Shown here: piece after piece, positions 1 through 6,618 of the stretch | Numbering within the stretch: position 1 is the first letter of the stretch | Layout of the letters: the number at the start of each line of letters is the position of its first letter | DNA from: Deltaproteobacteria bacterium | GTDB taxonomy: Bacteria > Desulfobacterota > Desulfobacteria > Desulfobacterales > B30-G6 | DNA length: 8,518 nucleotides | Assembly (NCBI GenBank): GCA_019313725.1 | Contig: JAFDAT010000128.1 | Coordinates: 1-8,518, forward strand | Direction: 5' to 3' | The notes under the pieces: generated by a model | Told to the model about the DNA's origin: nothing | Database searches by the model: none | Seen by the model: the letters and a program-made list of their open reading frames with translations, nothing else | Program-made: the position numbers and the translations under genes

Positions 1-222
1 TCCATCACCACGATTGCGGGGATATTCGAAGATGGTATTCGAAAGGGCATGATTATCGACAGACACCCGGTGGCTCTGGCCGACATATTCTGGTCACTCT
101 TTTCCGGTGTCGTGCTCTGGGAATCCAGTAAAAAAATTATAGACGGCAGCAAGGACTATCTCAAAAAAACGCTCGCCATCGCCTTTGAAGTCTTCCGTAA
201 GGGCATCACCATAAAAGATTGA
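1..222 (+). CDS. C-terminal end of a probable TetR-family transcriptional regulator (5' end outside window)
   Basis: Only the last 73 codons are present, open from base 1 to a TGA at 220-222. The translation is mostly helical: a stretch containing AGIFEDGIRKGMI, then RHPVALADIFWSLFSGVVLW and a basic helix ending in KGITIKD. The pattern of a short helix with GI..G, then P..A...W.L..G, resembles the ligand-binding and dimerisation half of TetR proteins, where two such helices form the four-helix dimer interface. The DNA-binding domain would be upstream of the window, so the family call rests on the C-terminal pattern alone. The stop codon lies inside the left arm of the hairpin at 211-260. The gene converges on the cytochrome gene, with only 37 bases between the two stops, so it is not evidently the cytochrome's own regulator. 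Confidence 0.6.
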   Translation, partial: SITTIAGIFEDGIRKGMIIDRHPVALADIFWSLFSGVVLWESSKKIIDGSKDYLKKTLAIAFEVFRKGITIKD

Positions 223-260
223 GGGCAAAATCCTGAAGGATTCTGCCCTCAATCTTTTAT
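211..260. terminator. Bidirectional intrinsic terminator between convergent genes
   Basis: A perfect 17-base inverted repeat pairs 211-227 with 244-260. The apical part can extend it with AATCC (229-233) and GGATT (238-242) around a TGAA tetraloop, separated by one A-C mismatch. The arm ends are A-rich on the left and T-rich on the right (TCTTTTAT, with a further CTTTT at 265-269). Read on either strand, a GC-containing stem is therefore followed by U-rich sequence. The hairpin contains the stop codon of the TetR-like gene (220-222) and touches the last base of the cytochrome stop (260-262), so it would end transcription from both sides. Confidence 0.8.
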
Positions 261-724
261 CAATCTTTTGGGTGGCACCCGGTGCAGCCGGTGGGACCCG
301 TGCGCTGCAGGTCGGTTTTCAAGGAAGCCATGGAATTTTCAAGCGCTTTGTTGCGGGTTTTGATCTCCTTGTGGCACCCGATACAGGCGCTGTGATAAGC
401 CGATTTGTAGTACCTGACGGCGTCTCCGGCTTCAAAACCTTCTTTGGGGACCTCGGTAAGATCGTGACATTCGGACGTGGAGCAGGACAGGATCGGTGAT
501 TCACCGTCCCAGGTGTGGTGGCACGTCTTGCAGTTGAAATCGAAATGGGCGGAATGCGGGAACTCCACCTCCGCACGCTGGGCCTCCACAGCATCAGGCG
601 CTTCAAGGATCAGTGTCCCCATGGGAATACACAATGTATCGTCGGCCTCATCCGCCACAACCCAGCCAATACCGACAGCCATCATCACAACCACAGATAG
701 TACCACGAGCTGTATCTTATGCAT
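260..724 (-). CDS. Periplasmic tetraheme cytochrome c3-family protein
   Basis: This 154-residue protein has a signal peptide (MHK, a hydrophobic stretch at about 5-23, likely cleavage after A24), so the mature part is about 130 residues and periplasmic. Four covalent heme sites are visible: CKTCH (65-69), CSTSECH (81-87, the CX4CH spacing), CIGCH (114-118) and CTGCH (147-151). Besides the four proximal histidines there are exactly four others in the mature protein: H57, H60, H70 (the CXXCHH arrangement) and H111. This is the number and rough placement expected of the distal ligands in bis-histidine class III cytochromes. Such proteins shuttle electrons between periplasmic hydrogenases or formate dehydrogenases and membrane complexes in sulfate reducers. 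The mature chain is acidic and the fourth site is CXXCH rather than the CX4CH of classical type I c3, so it may be a type II-like or otherwise divergent member. The start is supported by AGGGAGAAG just upstream of the ATG on the minus strand. Confidence 0.9.
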   Translation of the reverse strand: MHKIQLVVLSVVVMMAVGIGWVVADEADDTLCIPMGTLILEAPDAVEAQRAEVEFPHSAHFDFNCKTCHHTWDGESPILSCSTSECHDLTEVPKEGFEAGDAVRYYKSAYHSACIGCHKEIKTRNKALENSMASLKTDLQRTGPTGCTGCHPKD

Positions 725-753
725 TCTCTTCTCCCTATAAAAAATTACCGCCT

Positions 754-782
754 GATATAATATTTCTTTCTGAAAGTTTCAA
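754..782 (-). promoter_or_regulatory. Candidate sigma70-type promoter for the cytochrome c3 gene
   Basis: Read on the minus strand, TTGAAA (782-777) is followed after exactly 17 bases by TATATC (759-754). An overlapping TATTAT lies slightly further upstream. The hexamers are about 30 bases upstream of the cytochrome ATG, within an AT-rich spacer, giving a predicted leader of roughly 20-25 bases that includes the Shine-Dalgarno. This is a match by eye only; AT-rich spacers yield such matches by chance. Confidence 0.4.
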
Positions 783-895
783 TAATTATCTTAAAAAACA
801 TCATATATTTATTTTAGAGGACAGCTATGATATCCTAATATAATCTTGGATTTCGTGCTATCATTGTGCTCGACAGTGTATGAGAATTTTTCAAT

Positions 896-2029
896 ATGAC
901 TGAATTCGACATCCCCATAGACAGAAGCGCGACGGCCAGCCTCAAGTGGGAACTGTACCGTGACCGGGACATCATTCCGCTCTGGGTTGCTGACATGGAT
1001 TTTAAAGCGCCGCCTGCGGTGATTGATGCACTGCATGCAAGGGTTGCTCACGGTGTCTTCGGCTATACCGTTCCTCCTGGTGATCTCGTGGAACTGGTTG
1101 TGGCAAGGCTACAGGACAAATACGCCTGGGAATTCCAGCCCTCGTCCATTATCTGGCTTCCGGGGTTGGTCAGCGGGCTGAACCTCACCTGCCGGTCCAT
1201 GGGTAAAACCGGGGATGAGGTCATGACCCTGACACCCATATATCCGCCTTTCCTGACGGCACCCGGGCTCTCCGGGAGGACACTGTCCCGCGTACCGCTC
1301 GTGCAAGGGGAAAAGGATGAATGGTGCCTTGATATCGACAGGCTTGAACATGCCTTCACGGATCGCACATCGCTTTTTTTGCTCTGCAACCCCCATAATC
1401 CGACAGGAAGAATTTTCAATCGACGGGAACTGACCGATATTGCCGCTGTTTGCGAACAGCATGACGTCGTGATCTGCTCCGATGAAATCCACTGCGACCT
1501 GCTGCTCGACAAGGATAAAAAACACATACCCATTGCATCCCTGTCGCCTGAAATCGCGGACAGAACCATCACCCTGATGGCACCTAGCAAAACCTTCAAT
1601 ATCCCCGGGCTCGGCTGTTCTTTTGCCGTTATTCCAAACCCTGAATTGCGTTCCCGTTTCAGACGCAGCATGTATGGCATCACACCGGATGTCAACCTGT
1701 TCGGGTACGAAGCCGCCATGGCTGCCTACAGAGACGGCCATGCATGGCTGGAAGCACTCATCGATTATCTTGTCGGCAACAGGGCACTGGTGGAAAAAGT
1801 TATCCGTGAAACCGCCGGACTCAAAGTGAACCATGTGGAAGCCACCTACCTGGCCTGGATCGACGCTCGCTCCCTGGCAATGGATTCACCGGCGGCCTTT
1901 TTTGAAAACGTCGGTGTTGGTCTTTCGAATGGAAAGGATTTTGGCGGCCCCGGCTTTTTAAGACTGAACTTCGGGTGCCCGCGTCCGACACTGGAAAAAG
2001 CATTGAAAAGGATGACAACCGCCCTTTAG
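896..2029 (+). CDS. PLP-dependent class I/II aminotransferase, MalY/PatB (cystathionine beta-lyase-like) type
   Basis: This 377-residue cytosolic enzyme belongs to fold-type I PLP enzymes. Family marks in order: an N-terminal IDR..T.SLKWE and LWVADMDF (29-36), typical of MalY/PatB proteins; WLPGLVSGLN (87-96); the CNPHNPTG loop (164-171), where N168 contacts the cofactor; SDEIHCDL (195-202), with D196 facing the pyridine nitrogen; APSKTFNIPGL (229-239), with K232 as the Schiff-base lysine; and FLRLNFGCPR (354-363), with R356 as the likely substrate-carboxylate arginine. All catalytic residues are intact and the length is close to the usual 385-395. Relatives cleave cystathionine or cysteine (C-S beta-lyase) or act as aminotransferases, and the substrate cannot be told from sequence. 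The start matches the family's usual N-terminus, but only a weak GAGAA (882-886) precedes it. It stands alone, with the cytochrome gene divergent on its left. Confidence 0.9.
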   Translation: MTEFDIPIDRSATASLKWELYRDRDIIPLWVADMDFKAPPAVIDALHARVAHGVFGYTVPPGDLVELVVARLQDKYAWEFQPSSIIWLPGLVSGLNLTCRSMGKTGDEVMTLTPIYPPFLTAPGLSGRTLSRVPLVQGEKDEWCLDIDRLEHAFTDRTSLFLLCNPHNPTGRIFNRRELTDIAAVCEQHDVVICSDEIHCDLLLDKDKKHIPIASLSPEIADRTITLMAPSKTFNIPGLGCSFAVIPNPELRSRFRRSMYGITPDVNLFGYEAAMAAYRDGHAWLEALIDYLVGNRALVEKVIRETAGLKVNHVEATYLAWIDARSLAMDSPAAFFENVGVGLSNGKDFGGPGFLRLNFGCPRPTLEKALKRMTTAL

Positions 2030-2066
2030 ACCCCGCCGAGATAATGCCTTTTTTGGGGAACCCAGC

Positions 2067-2095
2067 TTGACAACTGCCACATATTGACATAAAAA
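2067..2095 (+). promoter_or_regulatory. Candidate sigma70-type promoter for the GerMN lipoprotein - EF-G unit
   Basis: A perfect -35 hexamer TTGACA (2067-2072) is followed after 17 bases by TAAAAA (2090-2095), a four-of-six -10. A second perfect TTGACA sits at 2084-2089 but has no fair -10 at the right distance. Initiation from the first would give a leader of about 57 bases before the lipoprotein ATG. The position in the only spacer upstream of the coupled pair supports the call. The -10 is weak. Confidence 0.4.
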
Positions 2096-2148
2096 TCCAA
2101 AGTTTCAATGACATTAGAAACAATGAAAAACACCGGTTCATGTTTCCT

Positions 2149-2154
2149 AAGGAG
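2149..2154 (+). promoter_or_regulatory. Shine-Dalgarno that fixes the lipoprotein start
   Basis: AAGGAG lies four bases before the ATG at 2159. The longer in-frame opening at 2108 has no such site and would place an odd 17-residue polar leader before the signal sequence. The 2159 start is therefore preferred. Confidence 0.7.
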
Positions 2155-2158
2155 ACTT

Positions 2159-2746
2159 ATGGGCATTGATAACGTCCAAAAAATTAATTGCCTGTTTCTA
2201 ATGAATGCATTTGTTTTTGTCGTTTTGTGCTTTATCATTTTATTTTGTGTGACTGCCTGCGAGGAACAGCCGCCCCCGTACGAAACCGAGGTAAAGGTTG
2301 CCGGTGTTCAGCCGGCCCGGGGTGACAAGGTCGTTATTCACCTTTACTTTGCCGATCGGGAGAACGCGTACCTGACGGCCGAAGACAAGCGCGTCTCGAG
2401 GCCGGCCGAAGCGACTGCCATGGGTGCCATCATCGTGGAGGCCTTGATCGACGGGCCCCGGAATGCATTCATGCGTACCATACCGCAGGGCACCGCACTG
2501 AAGGCATTTTACATACTGGAAAATGGTACCGCCTATGTAGATTTATCGAAAGAAATCAAGGAGAATCATCCCGGTGGTGCCCAATCGGAGCTGATGACGA
2601 TTTATTCGCTCGTAAATTCCATCGTGTTAAACATTGCCGATGTCGATGCAGTCAAAATCCTGATCGATGGACATGAAGAAACAACCCTTGCAGGGCATGT
2701 CGACCTTCGATTTCCCTTCAAAGCCAACATACTGCTAATTAGATGA
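2159..2746 (+). CDS. GerMN-domain lipoprotein
   Basis: From the ATG at 2159 the product has 195 residues. It begins with a lipoprotein signal peptide: a long hydrophobic segment (about 12-31) followed by the lipobox VTAC, with C34 as the predicted lipidated residue, then an acidic/proline linker EEQPPP. The rest (about 57-187) matches the GerMN (sporulation/germination) domain pattern: IHLYFADRENAYL, then a helix with AIIVEALIDGP, the segment TIPQGTALKAFYI, AYVDLSKEI, and a helix with SELMTIYSLVNSIV before VKILIDG. GerMN domains are extracytoplasmic and occur in GerM and LpqB as well as in many lipoproteins of non-sporulating bacteria; their ligand is generally unknown. The preceding outer residues give no clear sorting signal. 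Its stop overlaps the start of the EF-G gene (ATGA at 2743-2746), so the two are very probably co-transcribed and translationally coupled. No functional link between them is evident. Confidence 0.85.
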   Translation: MGIDNVQKINCLFLMNAFVFVVLCFIILFCVTACEEQPPPYETEVKVAGVQPARGDKVVIHLYFADRENAYLTAEDKRVSRPAEATAMGAIIVEALIDGPRNAFMRTIPQGTALKAFYILENGTAYVDLSKEIKENHPGGAQSELMTIYSLVNSIVLNIADVDAVKILIDGHEETTLAGHVDLRFPFKANILLIR

Positions 2747-4776
2747 GTAAAAAAACTAAAATAAAAAATATTCGCAACATCGGTATCATTGCCCATATCG
2801 ATGCCGGCAAAACAACCGTCACGGAACGCATCCTCTACTATACGGGCCGGTCTCATAAAATGGGGGAAGTCCACGATGGCGAGGCCATTATGGACTGGAT
2901 GCCCGATGAACAGGAACGCGGCATTACCATCACTTCTGCCGTTACCGCCTGTCATTGGAAAGGTCATGAAATCGATATTATCGATACCCCCGGGCATGTG
3001 GATTTCACCATCGAGGTGGAACGTTCACTAAGGGTTCTGGATGGTGCTGTCGGCGTTTTCTGTGCCGTGGGCGGCGTGGAACCCCAGTCTGAAACCGTCT
3101 GGCGCCAGGCCGATAAATATAAGGTGCCCAAAATCGCTTTTGTTAACAAGCTGGACAGGATTGGTGCCGATTTCCTTAATGCCGTCGACATGATGAAAAC
3201 CCGCCTGGGCGCAAGCCCGCTTATTTTACAGCTGCCGGTCGGGTCCGAAGATACCTTTAGCGGGATCATCGACCTTGTGGGTATGCAGCAGATTGTCTGG
3301 GATGAAGATACGCTCGGTGAGGCTTTTGAACTGCAGCCCATTCCGCAGAGTCTGGAAGAACTGGCAGGGGAATACAGGGAAAAACTGGTGGAAATACTGG
3401 CCGACGTCGATGACGGAATCATGGAGGCGTATCTGTCGGAAGAACCGATCGGTGAATCCGATATCAGGGAAGCCATCCGGCGCGCCACCATCGACCTGAA
3501 GCTGGTTCCCGTACTGTGCGGGTCCGCATTGAAAAACAAGGGCGTCCAGCCGCTTATTGACGCCATCGTCGCCTATCTGCCGAGTCCTGTGGATATCCCC
3601 CCGATTAAGGGCCTGGACCCCGAATCCGGAGAAACCCTGCAGTTTGCGGCCCGCGACAGTGAACCGCTGACGGCTATCATTTTCAAAGTAGCCATGATGG
3701 AAGGGCGCAAGATGTCGTTTATCCGAATCTACAGCGGAAAGGTACATGCCGGGGGGGAAGTCTACAACCCCGGCCGCAAAAGCACCGAAAAGCTGTCTAG
3801 GATTTTACGCATGCACGCCAACAAGCGGGAACGCGTCGATGCTGCCGGGGCGGGCAGTCTTGTGGGTGTTGTCGGTTTGAAACATTCCACCACGGGTGAA
3901 ACGCTCTGCTCGAAGAAAGTTCCCGTTCTACTTGAAAAGATTGAATTTTACGAACCGGTCATCTCGGTGGCCATTGAACCCAAGTCCCACGCTGATCAGG
4001 AAAAACTGGATGAAGTCCTTGATAAGTTCATGCTTGAGGACCCCACGCTGAGAGTCAAGGTTGACGAGGATACCGGGCAGACCATTTTATCCGGCATGGG
4101 GGAACTCCACCTGGAAATCATTATCAGCCGCATGCTGCGAGAGTTCAAGACAAGCGTGAATGTCGGCAAACCGCAGGTGGTTTACAGGGAAACTATCAAG
4201 AAGGAAGCCGCTGCCGGGGCAATTTTTGACAAGGAAGTTGCCGGTCAACGCCACTTCGGTGAAGTCCATCTCACCCTCCGGCCTAGACCCCGGGGCGAGG
4301 GCAACCTTTTTGTGAGCAATGTCGACGAAACCAAGATCCCCGAAAATTTCATTCCGGCGATTGAACAGGGTGTTGTCGAATCCCTCGAAAGCGGCATGGC
4401 CATGGGATACCCGGTTGTCGATGTTGAAACCGTGTTGACGGGAGGGTCGTTCCGGGAGTCCCTCGGTTCGGACCTGGCCTATAAGGTCAGCGCTTCAATG
4501 GCCTGCAAAGAGGCACTTTCCACCGGTGGTCCATTTCTGCTGGACCCGATCATGGATGTAGAGGTATTTATAACTGAGGCGTTCATGGGTGAGGTGATCG
4601 GCGATCTGAATTCCCGCGGCGGAAAAATCGAATCCCTGGAACCCCAGATGGATGCCCAGGTCATCAGAGCGGTGGTTCCCCTGGCCCGGATGTTCGGCTA
4701 CGCCACATCACTGCGCTCGGCCACCCAGGGCCGCGGTACGTTTACCATGCAGTTTTCCCATTTTGATCGCAGTTGA
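2743..4776 (+). CDS. fusA: Elongation factor G-family GTPase, divergent paralogue (EF-G2-like)
   Basis: This 677-residue translational GTPase has a complete G domain: G1 AHIDAGKTT (17-25), G2 RGITIT (59-64), G3 DTPGH with H85 (81-85), G4 NKLD (135-138) and G5 GSALK (260-264). Domain II follows, then domain III with EPVISVAIEPK (404-414) and SGMGELHLEII (450-460), domain IV (about 480-600), and domain V ending TQGRGTFTMQFSHFD. It is a little shorter than housekeeping EF-G (about 690-705). Domain IV is unusual. The SGGRGQYG tip loop is replaced by VAGQRHFG (499-506), and the GSYHDVD loop is GSFRESL (568-574), which puts R571 where E. coli EF-G has H583, a residue important for translocation. 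This fits a specialised paralogue such as the spdEFG/EF-G II groups known in delta-proteobacteria, spirochaetes and planctomycetes, where one copy may serve ribosome recycling. That role is an inference. No Shine-Dalgarno precedes the ATG; translation likely depends on the overlapping upstream gene. Confidence 0.9.
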   Translation: MSKKTKIKNIRNIGIIAHIDAGKTTVTERILYYTGRSHKMGEVHDGEAIMDWMPDEQERGITITSAVTACHWKGHEIDIIDTPGHVDFTIEVERSLRVLDGAVGVFCAVGGVEPQSETVWRQADKYKVPKIAFVNKLDRIGADFLNAVDMMKTRLGASPLILQLPVGSEDTFSGIIDLVGMQQIVWDEDTLGEAFELQPIPQSLEELAGEYREKLVEILADVDDGIMEAYLSEEPIGESDIREAIRRATIDLKLVPVLCGSALKNKGVQPLIDAIVAYLPSPVDIPPIKGLDPESGETLQFAARDSEPLTAIIFKVAMMEGRKMSFIRIYSGKVHAGGEVYNPGRKSTEKLSRILRMHANKRERVDAAGAGSLVGVVGLKHSTTGETLCSKKVPVLLEKIEFYEPVISVAIEPKSHADQEKLDEVLDKFMLEDPTLRVKVDEDTGQTILSGMGELHLEIIISRMLREFKTSVNVGKPQVVYRETIKKEAAAGAIFDKEVAGQRHFGEVHLTLRPRPRGEGNLFVSNVDETKIPENFIPAIEQGVVESLESGMAMGYPVVDVETVLTGGSFRESLGSDLAYKVSASMACKEALSTGGPFLLDPIMDVEVFITEAFMGEVIGDLNSRGGKIESLEPQMDAQVIRAVVPLARMFGYATSLRSATQGRGTFTMQFSHFDRS

Positions 4777-4810
4777 TTTAACGTCTCGGTAAGCCGCGGG
4801 GGTATCATCC

Positions 4811-4840
4811 AAATCGAAATCGGGATCGCTATCGAAATCG
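4811..4840. repeat. Short tandem hexamer repeat (NNATCG)5
   Basis: Five consecutive hexamers read AAATCG, AAATCG, GGATCG, CTATCG and AAATCG, with related ATCGAA words just after (4853-4858). All five keep ATCG and vary only at the first two bases. Simple ATCG-type repeats of this sort recur in spacers of some Desulfobacterales genomes, as I recall; that cannot be checked here. Confidence 0.65.
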
Positions 4841-4879
4841 AAAAAGATGAACATCGAACGTCCAATCATCAAGTTTCAG

Positions 4880-4946
4880 CAGGGCTGAAGCCCTGAACTA
4901 CAAGGCATACAGCCGACTGCTTTGTAGTGCAGGGATTTATCCCTGC
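4880..4946. repeat. Pair of inverted REP-like elements (BIME-like)
   Basis: Two small palindromes face each other. The left one is CAGGGC-TGAA-GCCCTG (4880-4895). The right one is GCAGGGAT-TT-ATCCCTGC (4929-4946). The segment 4891-4906 (CCCTGAACTACAAGGC) is also the reverse complement of 4919-4934 at 14 of 16 positions, so the whole unit can fold into one long hairpin around a 12-base loop (4907-4918). Head-to-head imperfect palindromes in a spacer at gene ends are the classic layout of bacterial interspersed mosaic elements, mobilised by REP-associated tyrosine transposases (RAYT). No transposase is in the window. It may also act as a transcription barrier between the converging genes. Confidence 0.8.
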
Positions 4947-5066
4947 CAAGCCGTGTGCCGAATTCCGAATGCAATATGCTGTTTTTCTTAACTGGACATT
5001 GAGCATTCGTTATTGGTTATTCGCCCTTTCCTTCCTGTTAGCCTGTATCGTCCAAATTTTAAATGA

Positions 5067-6488
5067 TTATGGCGTTCGCTTGGAAGCGTGGGCAATACGT
5101 TGGTTGATATTTTCCAGCAGCCTCTCTATCTCCGCTTTTCGTTTTGGGTCCGTGGCAGTCTCCTGCGCCCGGGTCAGATGAAAAGCCGCGCTTTTTAACT
5201 TACCCCTGCGCGCATAAAATACACCGAGATAATAGTGGGCTTTTTCCATGTTGCCCTGTTGGCCGTATGCGGTGCCCAGGAAATAGTACACATCGGTAAA
5301 ATCGGGGTATTTTTCGGTCAAAACCTCTAATATGCCGGAGGCTTTTTCAAATTGGCCCAGTTCCATATGGGTACGGGCCAGAAAAAACATGGCATCCGGG
5401 TCGGACGGCCCCCGGGTTACGGCTGGTTCGAGCACACGCAGGGCTTTTTCATAATTGCCATCCATAAAGTATATCCTGCCGAGTTCACCCAGCATATAAG
5501 GATTCAGGGCCTTTTTTTCCAGGGCCTTCATGAGATGGGCTATGGCCTCTTTGCGTTTTTCGACTCTGGCCAGCACCAGTGCATAACCGTAGTTGGCAAT
5601 CGGGTCTTCCGGGGCCACCCTCAACCGGGCCTCAAATCGTTTAATCGCCCCGCTTTCATTCCCGTACTTGCCTGTCAAGGTAGCCTGCATCATCTGAAAT
5701 GCTTCGAGATCCGGATGATATTTTTTCTGTTCCGGAATAGTGTTGTTTTCAAGCCATAAATCGATGTTGGCCATACGGTCTTCGGATGCGGGGTGGGTCA
5801 TTAAATAGCTCGGGACCTGGTCGGTGCCGAACCATTGCTTGCTGCGAATTGTCTTCAGGGAATTCAAAAGGCCCGCCCCCCCGTAGCCGGAATCATACAG
5901 GTACATCAATCCCAGCTGGTCGGCCTGGAGCTCATCCTCACGGCTATAGGCCAGCATGGCCGACTGGCCCGCTGCCATGGAGCCCATGACAACAGCACTA
6001 CCGATGTCTCCGGCACCGGCCGCACCGAGGAAAATTCCCGCCGCTATTCCAGCCAGTGTTGCCAAGCTGATTTTCGGAGAGCGATCGATATTCTGGGAAA
6101 TGTGGCGGCAGACCACATGGGCAATTTCATGACCGATGATTCCGGCGAGTTCCTCTTCACTCTTAACCGCCTCCACAAGGCCGCTGTTGATGAATATATG
6201 GCCGGCAGGCGTTGCGAACGCGTTATAAACATCTTCTTTAATAACGTAAAAATGATAGCGAAACGGCTGGGTCGGAACTTTTTCAAGGATGCGCTGTCCG
6301 ATTTCGTTGACATACGCTTCAATAATGGGGTCCTTGATAAAGGTAAACCTGCTGGCTACGACGGCCAGAAATTCCCGGGAAAGCGCTTCTTCCTCTTTGT
6401 AGGTGATGCCTTGGCTTTTCCCCGGTAAAATACCGCTGATCAGCAGCACCATCAAACAGGTTATCGCTGTTTTGCTCCAGACTCGCAT
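5067..6488 (-). CDS. Periplasmic M48 metalloprotease with TPR repeats, BepA/YfgC-like
   Basis: This 473-residue protein starts with a signal peptide (MRVWSK, hydrophobic to about 22, cleavage near 22-27). The M48 peptidase domain contains NAFATPAGHIFINSGL (89-104), the zinc motif HEIAH (H120, E121, H124) and the third ligand E186 in the ELQAD segment. A glycine-rich hydrophobic stretch (147-174) lies between them. H232 in THPASEDR corresponds to the His-switch residue of E. coli BepA. From about 260 to 460 come TPR-type helix pairs, for example GYALVLARVEKRKEAIAHL, GRIYFMDGNYEKAL, ARTHMELGQFEKA and GTAYGQQGNMEKAHYYLG. This is the BepA architecture and nearly its length (487 in E. coli). BepA acts in the periplasm on stalled or misfolded outer-membrane proteins, notably during LptD assembly. 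All catalytic residues are present. The ribosome site upstream is poor. The gene is divergent from parA, sharing a 145-base spacer. Confidence 0.9.
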   Translation of the reverse strand: MRVWSKTAITCLMVLLISGILPGKSQGITYKEEEALSREFLAVVASRFTFIKDPIIEAYVNEIGQRILEKVPTQPFRYHFYVIKEDVYNAFATPAGHIFINSGLVEAVKSEEELAGIIGHEIAHVVCRHISQNIDRSPKISLATLAGIAAGIFLGAAGAGDIGSAVVMGSMAAGQSAMLAYSREDELQADQLGLMYLYDSGYGGAGLLNSLKTIRSKQWFGTDQVPSYLMTHPASEDRMANIDLWLENNTIPEQKKYHPDLEAFQMMQATLTGKYGNESGAIKRFEARLRVAPEDPIANYGYALVLARVEKRKEAIAHLMKALEKKALNPYMLGELGRIYFMDGNYEKALRVLEPAVTRGPSDPDAMFFLARTHMELGQFEKASGILEVLTEKYPDFTDVYYFLGTAYGQQGNMEKAHYYLGVFYARRGKLKSAAFHLTRAQETATDPKRKAEIERLLENINQRIAHASKRTP

Positions 6489-6556
6489 GCTGAATTTCTA
6501 TCAGAACACGGTTGAAACAGCAAGAGGCCCCTGATACAGCACGGCGATACCATCAA

Positions 6557-6573
6557 CCGGTATGTATTACCGG
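6557..6573. promoter_or_regulatory. 17-base dyad in the protease/parA divergent spacer
   Basis: CCGGTA (6557-6562) and TACCGG (6568-6573) form a perfect inverted repeat around TGTAT. The size and spacing suit a helix-turn-helix repressor site. It lies 84 bases upstream of the protease start and 61 bases upstream of the preferred parA start, so it could control either gene or both. GGTAT (6559-6563) can also pair with ATACC (6547-6551). No regulator can be named. Confidence 0.4.
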
Positions 6574-6618
6574 CCTCGGAAGCGGGGTCTATTTTCTTTC
6601 CAAAGTATTGTTTTTGTG

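Larger units (their letters stand above)
4777..5066. other. Gene-free spacer made of repeats
   Basis: No credible gene is seen in these 290 bases between the EF-G paralogue and the convergent protease gene. The open frame from 4927 on the plus strand runs through repeat sequence into the antisense of the protease gene, and its translation resembles no protein family. The first part contains ATCG hexamers, the middle holds the REP-like pair, and the end (about 4985-5030, rich in ATT/GTTATT words) may be another decayed low-complexity repeat. No GC stem with a T-run is present as a clear terminator for either gene; the REP-like hairpins may serve that purpose. Confidence 0.6.

Noticed and set aside
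1063..1834. Two long open frames on the minus strand inside the aminotransferase gene (1063-1719 and 1109-1834)
   Set aside because: They are antisense shadows of a fully conserved enzyme gene; the translations look random and have no family features.
2032..2058. Possible terminator after the aminotransferase gene (CCCC ... GGGG with a T-run)
   Set aside because: The stem is only four bases with a loop of about 19, and the T-run is inside the loop, so it does not have terminator form.
773..2109. Identical 11-mer AAAGTTTCAAT at 773-783 and 2099-2109, both in gene-upstream spacers
   Set aside because: Several 11-base identities are expected by chance in a window of this size, and the flanks do not match.
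2108..2158. Longer form of the lipoprotein starting at 2108
   Set aside because: No Shine-Dalgarno precedes 2108, the added 17 residues would bury the signal peptide's start, and AAGGAG sits correctly before the ATG at 2159.
4927..5181. Open frame of 84 codons on the plus strand, with a hydrophobic middle that could pass for a small membrane protein
   Set aside because: It starts inside the REP-like element, runs through low-complexity repeat sequence and ends antisense to the protease gene. It has no Shine-Dalgarno and resembles no family.
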